Source of the DNA: Leuctra nigra
Taxonomy: Eukaryota > Arthropoda > Insecta > Plecoptera > Leuctridae
Length of the DNA: 64,000 nucleotides
Direction: 5' to 3'
Assembly: GCA_934045905.1 (NCBI GenBank)
Contig: CAKOGZ010000083.1
Coordinates: 248,001 to 312,000 of the forward strand
Positions 38,046 to 48,100 of the stretch are shown piece after piece. The translations under genes were made by a program, and so were the position numbers. The number at the start of each line of letters is the position of its first letter. The stretch's first letter is position 1. The notes under the pieces are model-generated. The model saw only the letters and a program-made list of their open reading frames with translations, was not told the origin of the DNA and made no database searches.

Positions 38046-38221
38046 GTAAGTCACAAATATTTTGAACAGAAACACTGGTATTGTCAAATATAAAATAAAA
38101 AGAGTCTGCAATATTTCGTCGATGCGTTCGATCGACTTTGTCAAGCAAGACTGACGAGTTCCGTTACCACTGCTGCCTTCTCTGCCGTCAGCCCCCCACC
38201 ATGAGACCCGATGACTCACGC
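38046..38221. repeat. Left inverted arm, insert copy 1
   Basis: 176 bp, by eye a perfect reverse complement of 38646-38821. It lies downstream of the endonuclease remnant (minus-strand sense), as expected for the element's 3' non-coding repeat. Open frames within the arms are mirror images on both strands and are not taken as genes. Confidence 0.88.
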
Positions 38222-38259
38222 GAGAAGCCGACATACCATGACCATATATGGCCTGCCGT

Positions 38260-38652
38260 CTACCCAACCGATTTTCTCACCGAATTGAATTTAGACTTCA
38301 CCACTGGACGAAGCATAGCCACCCATACGTCATAAAAATGACACGACGACTGACTAATAACTTCGTCCACACATGTAATGAATGCTGACTCAATAAATTT
38401 TCTTTTCTTAGCGTTACTTTCCTTATATATTTCTATAGCAGAATCCCAATCAAAAGTATGCATGTTAGTCCACGCATGTTCAGCTACTAAAGATGTAGAA
38501 ATTTTATGATTTTTAACGTTATCTCGATGTTCTTTAATACGTATGTCAAGTGGCCTCCCTGTTTCACCTATATACACTTCCTGACACTGATATGGGAGCG
38601 CATAAACAATTTCCTTGGAATTCTGCTGAAGATCAAGATCAACTGGCGTGAG
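38260..38652 (-). pseudogene. GIY-YIG endonuclease remnant of a Penelope-like element, copy 1
   Basis: The frame is open for 130 codons from just after a stop at 38653-38655 to TAG at 38260-38262, with no ATG near the start, so it is the C-terminal part of a larger protein. Numbering from the first open codon, IVYALP (residues 15-20) and EVYIGETGR (25-33) form the GIY and YIG motifs, R38 and H42 lie in the RIKEH segment where the family has catalytic Arg and a conserved His, and E88 in FIESAFI is the likely metal-binding Glu. C23 with H59 and H65 (His-x5-His) resemble the zinc-binding residues of Penelope-type endonucleases; the first Cys of the usual pair is Tyr here (residue 21), while inserts 3 and 4 have Cys. 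In the intact family this domain nicks target DNA in the nucleus for target-primed reverse transcription. Here the reverse transcriptase is missing, so the fragment is dead or at most a relic. Confidence 0.8.
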
Positions 38653-38821
38653 TCATCGGGTCTCATGGTGGGGGGCTGACGGCAGAGAAGGCAGCAGTGG
38701 TAACGGAACTCGTCAGTCTTGCTTGACAAAGTCGATCGAACGCATCGACGAAATATTGCAGACTCTTTTTATTTTATATTTGACAATACCAGTGTTTCTG
38801 TTCAAAATATTTGTGACTTAC
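38646..38821. repeat. Right inverted arm, insert copy 1
   Basis: Inverted partner of 38046-38221. It sits upstream of the endonuclease remnant and abuts the right copy of the 13-bp target duplication. With its partner it could form a long foldback with a 424-bp loop. Confidence 0.88.
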
Positions 38822-38834
38822 TTCTCGGCATAAC
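38822..38834 (+). repeat. 13-bp target-site duplication, right copy (insert 1)
   Basis: Second copy of TTCTCGGCATAAC, continuing into the normal satellite sequence GTTGTGTAGGC. Confidence 0.88.
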
Positions 38835-41800
38835 GTTGTGTAGGCATCAAGAAAATTCGATAAAAACAGGGGGGTGCCACTTTAGAAGTAGATCATATTG
38901 AAAAAATTTTGTTTGTTTCCTTCTTTGTGACGAATCTATTACTCTTAGAGAGCTGAAAATGATACACCATATAGATGATGGAGAGAGGCTTAAAAAGTGC
39001 AGAACACTTTTGTCTGTCAGACGCTCCGATACGCCGCATTTCTTAGTTTATGTCCTTCAGAAGCAGAAGGGCACAATCCTAATTGGTTTTCATCAATTTT
39101 TTGTCACTGTAGGTTAAAGCTTGTTAAGGGTCAGCTACGCTCGCTTCGCTCGCTTCGCTAACCTACCCTAACCTAACTTTATTATAAAATTATCTGACCG
39201 GGCAACGTCGGGCGACTCCAGGAGGCGAGGGGAGATTTTTTTTTACATGTTAATGTTAAGCCTATTATTTTCGAAAAGTGTTTTATTTCATTTCTCGGCA
39301 TAACGTTGTGTAGGCTTCAAGAAAATTCGATAAAAATAGGAGGGTGCCACTTTAGAAGTAGCTCATATTGATATTTTTTTTTTGTTTCCTACTTTGTGAC
39401 GAATCTATTACTCTAAGAGAGTTGACAACGTTACCCTATATAGTAGATGGTGAGAGGCTTAAAAAGTGCAGAAACACTTTTTTATGTCAGACTCTCCGAT
39501 TCGCCGGAATTAACTGTTCATGTTATTCAGAAGCTGATGGGTCCAGTCCCGATAGATTTTCATCCATTTTTTTGTCAATGTATATTGACCAACAATGTAG
39601 GTAAGCCTACAAAGGTAACAATGTAACAATTAACAATGTTCCTTAGATTTTCCTCATTTCCTAGGTTTTTATCCATTTTTTAGTCAATGGAGGTTAAAGC
39701 TTGTGATGAGTCAGCTACGCTCGCTTCGCTAACCTGTATTAACCTAACTTTATTATATAATAATCTGACAGGGCAGCGTCGGGCGACTCCAAGGGGGCAG
39801 AGTGGGGTTCTTTTTTATAATTTTATTTTTAAGCCTATTTTTTTTCGAAAAGTGTTTTATTACATTTCTCGGCATAACGTTGTGTAGGCATCAAGAAAAT
39901 TCGATAAAAACAGGGGGGTGCCACTTAAGAAGTAGCTCATATTGAAAAAGTTTTGTTTGTTTCCTACTTTGTGACGAATCTATTACTCTTAGAGAGCTGA
40001 AAATGATACACCATATAGATGATGGAGAGAGGCTTAAAAAGTGCAGCAACACTTTTTTCTGTCAGACGCTCCGATACGCCGCATTTCTTAGTTTATGTCC
40101 TTCAGAAGCAGAAGGGCACAATCCTAATTGGTTTTCATCAATTTTTTGTCACTGTAGGTTAAAGCTTGTTAAGGGTCAGCTACGCTCGCTTCGCTCGCTT
40201 CGCTAACCTACCCTAACCTAACTTTATTATAAAATTATCTGACCGGGCAACGTCGGGCGACTCCAGGAGGCGAGGGGAGATTTTTTTTTACATGTTAATG
40301 TTAAGCCTATTATTTTCGAAAAGTGTTTTATTTCATTTCTCGGCATAACGTTGTGTAGGCTTCAAGAAAATTCGATAAAAATAGGATGGTGCCACTTTAG
40401 AAGTAGCTCATATTGATATTTTTTTATTTGTTTCCTACTTTGTGACGAATCTATTACTCTAAGAGTGTTGACAACGTTACCCTATATAGTAGATGGTGAG
40501 AGGCTTAAAAAGTGCAGAAACACTTTTTTATGTCAGACTCTCCGATTCGCCGGAATTAACTGTTCATGTTATTCAGAAGATGATGGGTCCAGTCCCGATA
40601 GATTTTCATCCATTTTTTTGTCAATGTATATTGACCAACAATGTAGGTAAGCCTACAAAGGTAACAATGAAACAATTAACAATGTTCCTTAGATTTTCCT
40701 CATTTCCTAGGTTTTCATCCATTTTTTAGTCAATGGAGGTTAAAGCTTGTGATGAGTCAGCTACGCTCGCTTCGCTAACCTGTTTAACCTAACTTTATTA
40801 TATAATAATCTGACAGGGCAGCGTCAGGCGACTCCAAGGGGGCAGAGTGGGGTTCTTTTTTATAATTTTATTTTTAAGCCTATTTTTTTTCGAAAAGTGT
40901 TTTATTACATTTCTCGGCATAACGTTGTGTAGGCATCAAGAAAATTCGATAAAAACAGGGGGGTGCCACTTAAGAAGTAGCTCATATTGAAAAAGTTTTG
41001 TTTGTTTCCTACTTTGTGACGAATCTATTACTCTTAGAGAGCTGAAAATGATACACCATATAGATGATGGAGAGAGGCTTAAAAAGTGCAGAAACACTTT
41101 TGTCTGTCAGACGCTCCGATACGCCGCATTTCTTAGTTTATGTCCTTCAGAAGCAGAAGGGCACAATCCTAATTGGTTTTCATCAATTTTTTGTCACTGT
41201 AGGTTAAAGCTTGTTAAGGGTCAGCTACGCTCGCTTCGCTAACCTACCCTAACCTAACTTTATTATAAAATTATCTGACCGGGCAACGTCGGGCGACTCC
41301 AGGAGGCAGAGGGGAGATTTTTTTTTACATGTTAATGTTAAGCCTATTATTTTCGAAAAGTGTTTTATTTCATTTCTCGGCATAACGTTGTGTAGGCTTC
41401 AAGAAAATTCGATAAAAATAGGGGGGTGCCACTTTAGAAGTAGCTCATATTGATATTTTTTTATTTGTTTCCTACTTTGTGACGAATCTATTACTCTAAG
41501 AGAGTTGACAACGTTACCCTATATAGTAGATGGTGAGAGGCTTAAAAAGTGCAGAAACACTTTTTTATGTCAGACTCTCCGATTCGCCGGAATTAACTGT
41601 TCATGTTATTCAGAAGCTGATGGGTCCACTCCCGATAGATTTTCATCCATTTTTTGTCAATGTATATTGACCAACAATGTAGGTTAGCCTACAAAGGTAA
41701 CAATGTAACAATTAACAATGTTCCTTAGATTTTCATCATTTCCTAGGTTTTCATCCATTTTTTTGTCAATGTATATTGACCAACAATGTAGGGTAGCCTA

Positions 41801-43261
41801 CAAAGGTAACAATGTAACAATTAACAATGTTCCTTAGATTTTCCTCATTTCCTAGGTTTTCATCCATTTTTTAGTCAATGGAGGTTAAAGCTTGTGATGA
41901 GTCAGCTACGCTCGCTTCGCTAACCTGTATTAACCTAACTTTATTATATAATAATCTGACAGGGCAGCGTCGGGCGAAACCAAGGGGGCAGAGTGGGGTT
42001 CTTTTTTATAATTTTATTTTTAAGCCTATTTTTTTCGAAAAGTGTTTTATTACATTTCTCGGCATAACGTTGTGTAGGCTTCAAGAAAATTCGATAAAAA
42101 CAGGGGGGTGCCACTTTAGAAGTAGCTCATTTAAAAAAGTTTTGTTTGTTTCCTACTTTGTGACGAATCTATTACTCTTAGAGAGCTGAAAATGATACAC
42201 CATATAGATGATGGAGAGAGGCTTAAAAAGTGCAGGAACACTTTTGTCTGTCAGACGCTCCGATACGCCGCATTTCTTAGTTTATGTCCTTCAGAAGCAG
42301 AAGGGCACAATCCTGATAGGTTTTCATCAATTTTTTGTCTCTGTAGGTTAAAGCTTGTTAAGGGTCAGCTACGCTCGCTTCGCTTGCTTCGCTAACCTTC
42401 CCTAACCTAACTTTATTATAAAATTATCTGACCGGGCAACGTCGGGCGACTCCAGGAGGCGAGGGGAGATTTTTTTTTACATGTTAATGTTAAGCCTATT
42501 ATTTTCGAAAAGTGTTTTATTTCATTTCTCGGCATAACGTTGTGTAGGCTTCAAGAAAATTCGATAAAAATAGGAGGGTGCCACTTTAGAAGTAGCTCAT
42601 ATTGATATTTTTTTATTTGTTTCCTACTTTGTGACGAATCTATTACTCTAAGAGAGTTGACAACGTTACCCGATATAGTAGATGGTGAGAGGCTTAAAAA
42701 GTGAGAAACACTTTTTTATGTCAGACTCTCCGATTCGCCGGAATTAACTGTTCATGTTATTCAGAAGCTGATGGGTCCACTCCCGATAGATTTTCATCCA
42801 TTTTTTTGTCAATGTATATTGACCAACAATGTTGGTTAGCCTACAAAGGTAACAATGTAACAATTAACAATGTTCCTTAGATTTTCATCATTTCCTAGGT
42901 TTTCATCCATTTTTTTGTCATTGTATATTGACCAACAATGTAGGTTAGCCTACAAAGGTAACAATGTAACAATTAACAATGTTCCTTAGATTTTCCTCAT
43001 TTCCTAGGTTTTCATCCATATTTTAGTCAATGGAGGTTAAAGCTTGTGATGAGTCAGCTACGCTCGCTTCGCTAACCTGTATTAACCTAACTTTATTATA
43101 TAATAATCTGACAGGGCAGCGTCGGGCGACTCCAAGGGGGCAGAGTGGGGTTCTTTTTATAATTTTATTTTTAAGCCTATTTTTTTTCGAAAAGTGTTTT
43201 ATTACATTTCTCGGCATAACAAATAAAAGAAAGAAGAAGATAATATACCAGGAACCAACTA

Positions 43262-43437
43262 GTAAGTCACAAATATTTTGAACAGAAACACTGGTATTGT
43301 CAAATATAAAATAAAAAGAGTCTGCAATATTTCGTCGATGCGTTCGATCGACTTTGTCAAGCAAGACTGACGAGTTCCGTTACCACTGCTGCCTTCTCTG
43401 CCGTCAGCCCCCCACCATGAGACCCGATGACTCACGC
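43262..43437. repeat. Left inverted arm, insert copy 2
   Basis: 176 bp, reverse complement of 43862-44037 with no mismatch seen by eye. Confidence 0.87.
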
Positions 43438-43475
43438 GAGAAGCCGACATACCATGACCATATATGGCCTGCCGT

Positions 43476-43868
43476 CTACCCAACCGATTTTCGCACCGAA
43501 TTGAATTTAGACTTCACCACTGGACGAAGCATAGCCACCCATACGTCATAAAAATGACACGACGACTGACTAATAACTTCGTCCACACATGTAATGAATG
43601 CTGACTCAATAAATTTTCTTTTCTTAGCGTTACTTTCCTTATATATTTCTATAGCAGAATCCCAATCAAAAGTATGCATGTTAGTCCACGCATGTTCAGC
43701 TACTAAAGATGTAGAAATTTTATGATTTTTAACGTTATCTCGATGTTCTTTAATACGTATGTCAAGTGGCCTCCCTGTTTCACCTATATACACTTCCTGA
43801 CACTGATATGGGAGCGCATAAACAATTTCCTTGGAATTCTGCTGAAGATCAAGATCAACTGGCGTGAG
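43476..43868 (-). pseudogene. GIY-YIG endonuclease remnant, copy 2
   Basis: 130 open codons ending in TAG, with the same protein sequence as copy 1, including Tyr21 in place of the first zinc-type Cys. YIG motif, R38, H42, H59, H65 and E88 are kept. No start codon and no reverse transcriptase, so it is a fragment. Confidence 0.8.
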
Positions 43869-44037
43869 TCATCGGGTCTCATGGTGGGGGGCTGACGGCA
43901 GAGAAGGCAGCAGTGGTAACGGAACTCGTCAGTCTTGCTTGACAAAGTCGATCGAACGCATCGACGAAATATTGCAGACTCTTTTTATTTTATATTTGAC
44001 AATACCAGTGTTTCTGTTCAAAATATTTGTGACTTAC
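43862..44037. repeat. Right inverted arm, insert copy 2
   Basis: 176-bp inverted partner of 43262-43437, ending directly at the right target duplication. Confidence 0.87.
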
Positions 44038-45213
44038 TTCTCGGCATAACGTTGTGTAGGCATCAAGAAAATTCGATAAAAACAGGGGGGTGCCACTTTA
44101 GAAGTAGATCATATTGAAAAAATTTTGTTTGTTTCCTTCTTTGTGACGAATCTATTACTCTTAGAGAGCTGAAAATGATACACCATATAGATGATGGAGA
44201 GAGGCTTAAAAAGTGCAGAACACTTTTGTCTGTCAGACGCTCCGATACGCCGCATTTCTTAGTTTATGTCCTTCAGAAGCAGAAGGGCACAATCCTAATT
44301 GGTTTTCATCAATTTTTTGTCACTGTAGGTTAAAGCTTGTTAAGGGTCAGCTACGCTCGCTTCGCTCGCTTCGCTAACCTACCCTAACCTAACTTTATTA
44401 TAAAATTATCTGACCGGGCAACGTCGGGCGACTCCAGGAGGCGAGGGGAGATTTTTTTTTACATGTTAATGTTAAGCCTATTATTTTCGAAAAGTGTTTT
44501 ATTTCATTTCTCGGCATAACGTTGTGTAGGCTTCAAGAAAATTCGATAAAAATAGGAGGGTGCCACTTTAGAAGTAGCTCATATTGATATTTTTTTTTTT
44601 GTTTCCTACTTTGTGACGAATCTATTACTCTAAGAGAGTTGACAACGTTACCCTATATAGTAGATGGTGAGAGGCTTAAAAAGTGCAGAAACACTTTTTT
44701 ATGTCAGACTCTCCGATTCGCCGGAATTAACTGTTCATGTTATTCAGAAGCTGATGGGTCCAGTCCCGATAGATTTTCATCCATTTTTTTGTCAATGTAT
44801 ATTGACCAACAATGTAGGTAAGCCTACAAAGGTAACAATGTAACAATTAACAATGTTCCTTAGATTTTCCTCATTTCCTAGGTTTTTATCCATTTTTTAG
44901 TCAATGGAGGTTAAAGCTTGTGATGAGTCAGCTACGCTCGCTTCGCTAACCTGTATTAACCTAACTTTATTATATAATAATCTGACAGGGCAGCGTCGGG
45001 CGACTCCAAGGGGGCAGAGTGGGGTTCTTTTTTATAATTTTATTTTTAAGCCTATTTTTTTTCGAAAAGTGTTTTATTACATTTCTCGGCATAACGTTGT
45101 GTAGGCATCAAGAAAATTCGATAAAAACAGGGGGGTGCCACTTAAGAAGTAGCTCATATTGAAAAAGTTTTGTTTGTTTCCTACTTTGTGACGAATCTAT
45201 TACTCTTAGAGAG

Positions 45214-45687
45214 CTGAAAATGATACACCATATAGATGATGGAGAGAGGCTTAAAAAGTGCAGCAACACTTTTTTCTGTCAGACGCTCCGATACGCCGCA
45301 TTTCTTAGTTTATGTCCTTCAGAAGCAGAAGGGCACAATCCTAATTGGTTTTCATCAATTTTTTGTCACTGTAGGTTAAAGCTTGTTAAGGGTCAGCTAC
45401 GCTCGCTTCGCTCGCTTCGCTAACCTACCCTAACCTAACTTTATTATAAAATTATCTGACCGGGCAACGTCGGGCGACTCCAAGGGGGCAGAGTGGGGTT
45501 CTTTTTTATAATTTTAGTTTTAAGCCTATTTTTTTTCGAAAAGTGTTTTATTACATTTCTCGGCATAACGTTGTGTAGGCATCAAGAAAATTCGATAAAA
45601 ACAGGGGGGTGCCACTTTAGAAGTAGCTCATATTGAAAAAGTTTTGTTTGTTTCCTACTTTGTGACGAATAAATTACTTTTAGAGAG
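45214..45687 (+). repeat. B/A chimeric monomer (B head, A tail)
   Basis: The unit starts as B and keeps B sequence through CTGACCGGGCAACG. Inside the shared GTCGGGCGACTCCA word (about 45468-45481) it switches to the A tail (AAGGGGGCAGAGTGGGG, then TTTTAGTTTTAAGCC) and leads to another B head at 45688. Two B heads are therefore adjacent. This is also where the second copy of the 5,217-bp duplication ends, so the exchange that ended the duplication is visible here. Confidence 0.87.
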
Positions 45688-48100
45688 CTGAAAATGATAC
45701 ACCATATAGATGATGAAGAGAGGCTTAAAAAGTGCAGAAACACTTTTGTCTGTCAGACGCTCCGATACGCCGCATTTCTTAGTTTATGTCCTTCAGAAGC
45801 AGAAGGGCACAATCCTAATTGGTTTTCATCAATTTTTTGTCACTGTAGGTTAAAGCTTGTTAAGGGTCAGCTACGCTCGCTTCGCTCGCTTCGCTAACCT
45901 ACCCTAACCTAACTTTATTATAAAATTATCTGACCGGGCAACGTCGGGCGACTCCAGGAGGCGAGGGGAGATTTTTTTTTACATGTTAATGTTAAGCCTA
46001 TTATTTTCGAAAAGTGTTTTATTTCATTTCTCGGCATAACGTTGTGTAGGCTTCAAGAAATTTCGATAAAAATAGGGGGGTGCCACTTTAGAAGTAGCTC
46101 ATATTGATATTTTTTTGTTTGTTTCCTACTTTGTGACGAATCTATTACTCTAAGAGAGTTGACAACGTTACCCTATATAGAAGATGGTGAGAGGCTTAAA
46201 AAGTGCAGAAACACTTTTTTATGTCAGACTCTCTGATTCGCCGGAATTAACTGTTCATGTTATTTAGAAGCTGATGGGTCCACTCCCGATAGATTTTCAT
46301 CCATTTTTTTGTCAATGTATATTGACCAACAATGTAGGTTAGCCTACAAAGGTAACAATGTAACAATTAACAATGTTCCTTAGATTTTCATCATTTCCTA
46401 GGTTTTCATCCATTTTTTTGTCAATGTATATTGACCAACAATGTAGGTTAGCCTACAAAGGTAACAATGAAACAATTAATAATGTTCCTTAGATTTTCCT
46501 CATTTCCTAGGTTTTCATCCATTTTTTAGTCAATGGAGGTTAAAGCTTGTGATGAGTCAGCTACGCTCGCTTCGCTAACCTGTATTAACCTAACTTTATT
46601 ATATAATAATCTGACAGGGCAGCGTCGGGCGACTCCAAGGGGGCAGAGTGGGGTTCTTTTTTATAATTTTAGTTTTAAGCCTATTTTTTTTCGAAAAGTG
46701 TTTTATTACATTTCTCGGCATAACGTTGTGTAGGCATCAAGAAAATTCGATAAAAACAGGGGGGTGCCACTTTAGAAGTAGCTCATATTGAAAAAGTTTT
46801 GTTTGTTTCCTACTTTGTGACGAATCTATTACTTTTAGAGAGCTAAAAATGATACACCATATAGATGATGGAGAGAGGCTTAAAAAGTGCAGAAACACTT
46901 TTGTCTGTCAGACGCTCCGATACGCCGCATTTCTTAGTTTATGTCCTTCAGAAGCAGAAGGGCACAATCCTAATTGGTTTTCATCAATTTTTTGTCACTG
47001 TAGGTTAAAGCTTGTTAAGGGTCAGCTACGCTCGCTTCGCTCGCATTGCTAACCTACCCTAACCTAACTTTATTATAAAATTATCTGACCGGGCAACGTC
47101 GGGCGACTCCAGGAGGCGAGGGGAGATTTTTTTTTACATGTTAATGTTAAGCCTATTATTTTCGAAAAGTGTTTTATTTCATTTCTCGGCATAACGTTGT
47201 GTAGGCTTCAAGAAAATTCGATAAAAATAGGAGGGTGCCACTTTAGAAGTAGCTCATATTGATATTTTTTTATTTGTTTCCTACTTTGTGACGAATCTAT
47301 TACTCTAAGAGAGTTGACAACGTTACCCTATATAGTAGATGGTGAGAGGCTTAAAAAGTGCAGAAACACTTTTTTATGTCAGACTCTCCGATTCGCCGGA
47401 ATTAACTGTTCATGTTATTCAGAAGCTGATGGGTCCAGTCCCGATAGATTTTCATCCATTTTTTTGTCAATGTATATTGACCAACAATGTAGGTAAGCCT
47501 ACAAAGGTAACAATGAAACAATTAACAATGTTCCTTAGATTTTCCTCATTTCCTAGGTTTTCATCCATTTTTTAGTCAATGGAGGTTAAAGCTTGTGATG
47601 AGTCAGCTACGCTCGCTTCGCTAACCTGTATTAACCTAACTTTATTATATAATAATCTGACAGGGCAGCGTCGGGCGACTCCAAGGGGGCAGAGTGGGGT
47701 TCTTTTTTATAATTTTATTTATAAGCCTATTTTTTTTCGAAAAGTGTTTTATTACATTTCTCGGCATAACGTTGTGTAGGCATCAAGAAAATTCGATAAA
47801 AACAGGGGGGTGCCACTTTAGAAGTAGCTCATATTGAAAAAGTTTTGTTTGTTTCCTACTTTGTGACGAATATATTACTTTTAGAGAGCTGAAAATGATA
47901 CACCATATAGATGATGGAGAGAGGCTTAAAAAGTGCAGAAACACTTTTGTCTGTCAGACGCTCCGATACGCCGCATTTCTTAGTTTATGTCCTTCAGAAG
48001 CAGAAGGGCACAATCCTAATTGGTTTTCATCAATTTTTTGTCACTGTAGGTTAAAGCTTGTTAAGGGTCAGCTACGCTCGCTTCGCTCGCTTCGCTAACC
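45481..48100 (+). repeat. Satellite stretch with B, A+, B, A, B units
   Basis: Units are 45688 B, 46159 A+ (GGTCCACTCCC, no retroelement insert), 46843 B, 47314 A and 47889 B. The GAGCTAAAAATG variant of the B head at 46843 recurs at 53118, a shift of 6,275 bp. No non-satellite sequence is seen. Confidence 0.85.

Larger units (their letters stand above)
38005..38821 (-). mobile_element. Truncated Penelope-like element insertion, copy 1
   Basis: An 817-bp insert splits an A+ unit. The 13-bp word TTCTCGGCATAAC is present on both sides (37992-38004 and 38822-38834) and once in uninterrupted units, so it is a target-site duplication. From the left the insert has a 41-bp purine-rich tail (38005-38045), a 176-bp arm (38046-38221), a 424-bp centre holding a GIY-YIG endonuclease remnant on the minus strand, and an inverted 176-bp arm (38646-38821). 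Penelope-like elements are known for a reverse transcriptase followed by a GIY-YIG endonuclease, for terminal repeats that may be inverted, and for a short tail outside one repeat. No reverse transcriptase is present, so the copy is 5'-truncated and cannot move on its own. The family assignment rests on the endonuclease and the layout. Confidence 0.82.
35248..40464 (+). repeat. 5,217-bp tandem block, first copy, carrying retroelement insert 1
   Basis: Units are 35251 A, 35825 B, 36288 A+, 36969 B, 37439 A+ (interrupted by the insert at 38005-38821), 38953 B, 39422 A and 39997 B. All heads, and the insert, recur 5,216 or 5,217 bp later. The 37439 unit has two private markers, CCCGATATAG and a 1-bp loss giving AAGTGAGAAAC, which are also found in the 42657 and 58818 units. 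Confidence 0.9.
43221..44037 (-). mobile_element. Truncated Penelope-like element insertion, copy 2
   Basis: 817 bp, same structure and same site as copy 1, with target duplications at 43208-43220 and 44038-44050. It arose with the 5,217-bp tandem duplication rather than by a new insertion. I saw one base difference from copy 1 inside the insert (TTTTCGCACC near 43492 against TTTTCTCACC). Confidence 0.82.
40465..45480 (+). repeat. 5,217-bp tandem block, second copy, carrying retroelement insert 2
   Basis: Units are 40468 A, 41042 B, 41505 A+, 42186 B, 42657 A+ (with the insert at 43221-44037), 44169 B, 44639 A and 45214 B up to the chimeric junction. Differences from the first copy are few, for example near 43019 (CCATATTTT) and one T fewer near 43155. 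The duplication ends at the B-to-A switch at about 45480. Confidence 0.9.

Noticed and set aside
38140..38200. Hammerhead-ribozyme-like word CTGACGAG in the arm (Penelope terminal repeats can carry such ribozymes)
   Set aside because: The matching GAAA core and a properly placed cleavage triplet with helices I-III could not be found on either strand. A covariance-model search (Rfam hammerhead) would decide it.
38043..38267. Open frames inside the inverted arms on both strands
   Set aside because: The arms are mirror copies, so each frame appears on both strands. They extend into unrelated satellite or the element centre, and no domain is recognisable.
38205..38270. CCGATGACTCACGCGAGAAG as a second hammerhead candidate
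   Set aside because: A short stem CTC-ACGC-GAG is present, but the essential U of the core is C, the G before AA is missing, and no helix I partner was found.
38005..38821. LTR retrotransposon or foldback DNA transposon
   Set aside because: The terminal repeats are inverted rather than direct, and there is no integrase, protease or transposase. The GIY-YIG remnant and outer tail fit a Penelope-like element better, although a foldback element that captured the fragment is not fully excluded.
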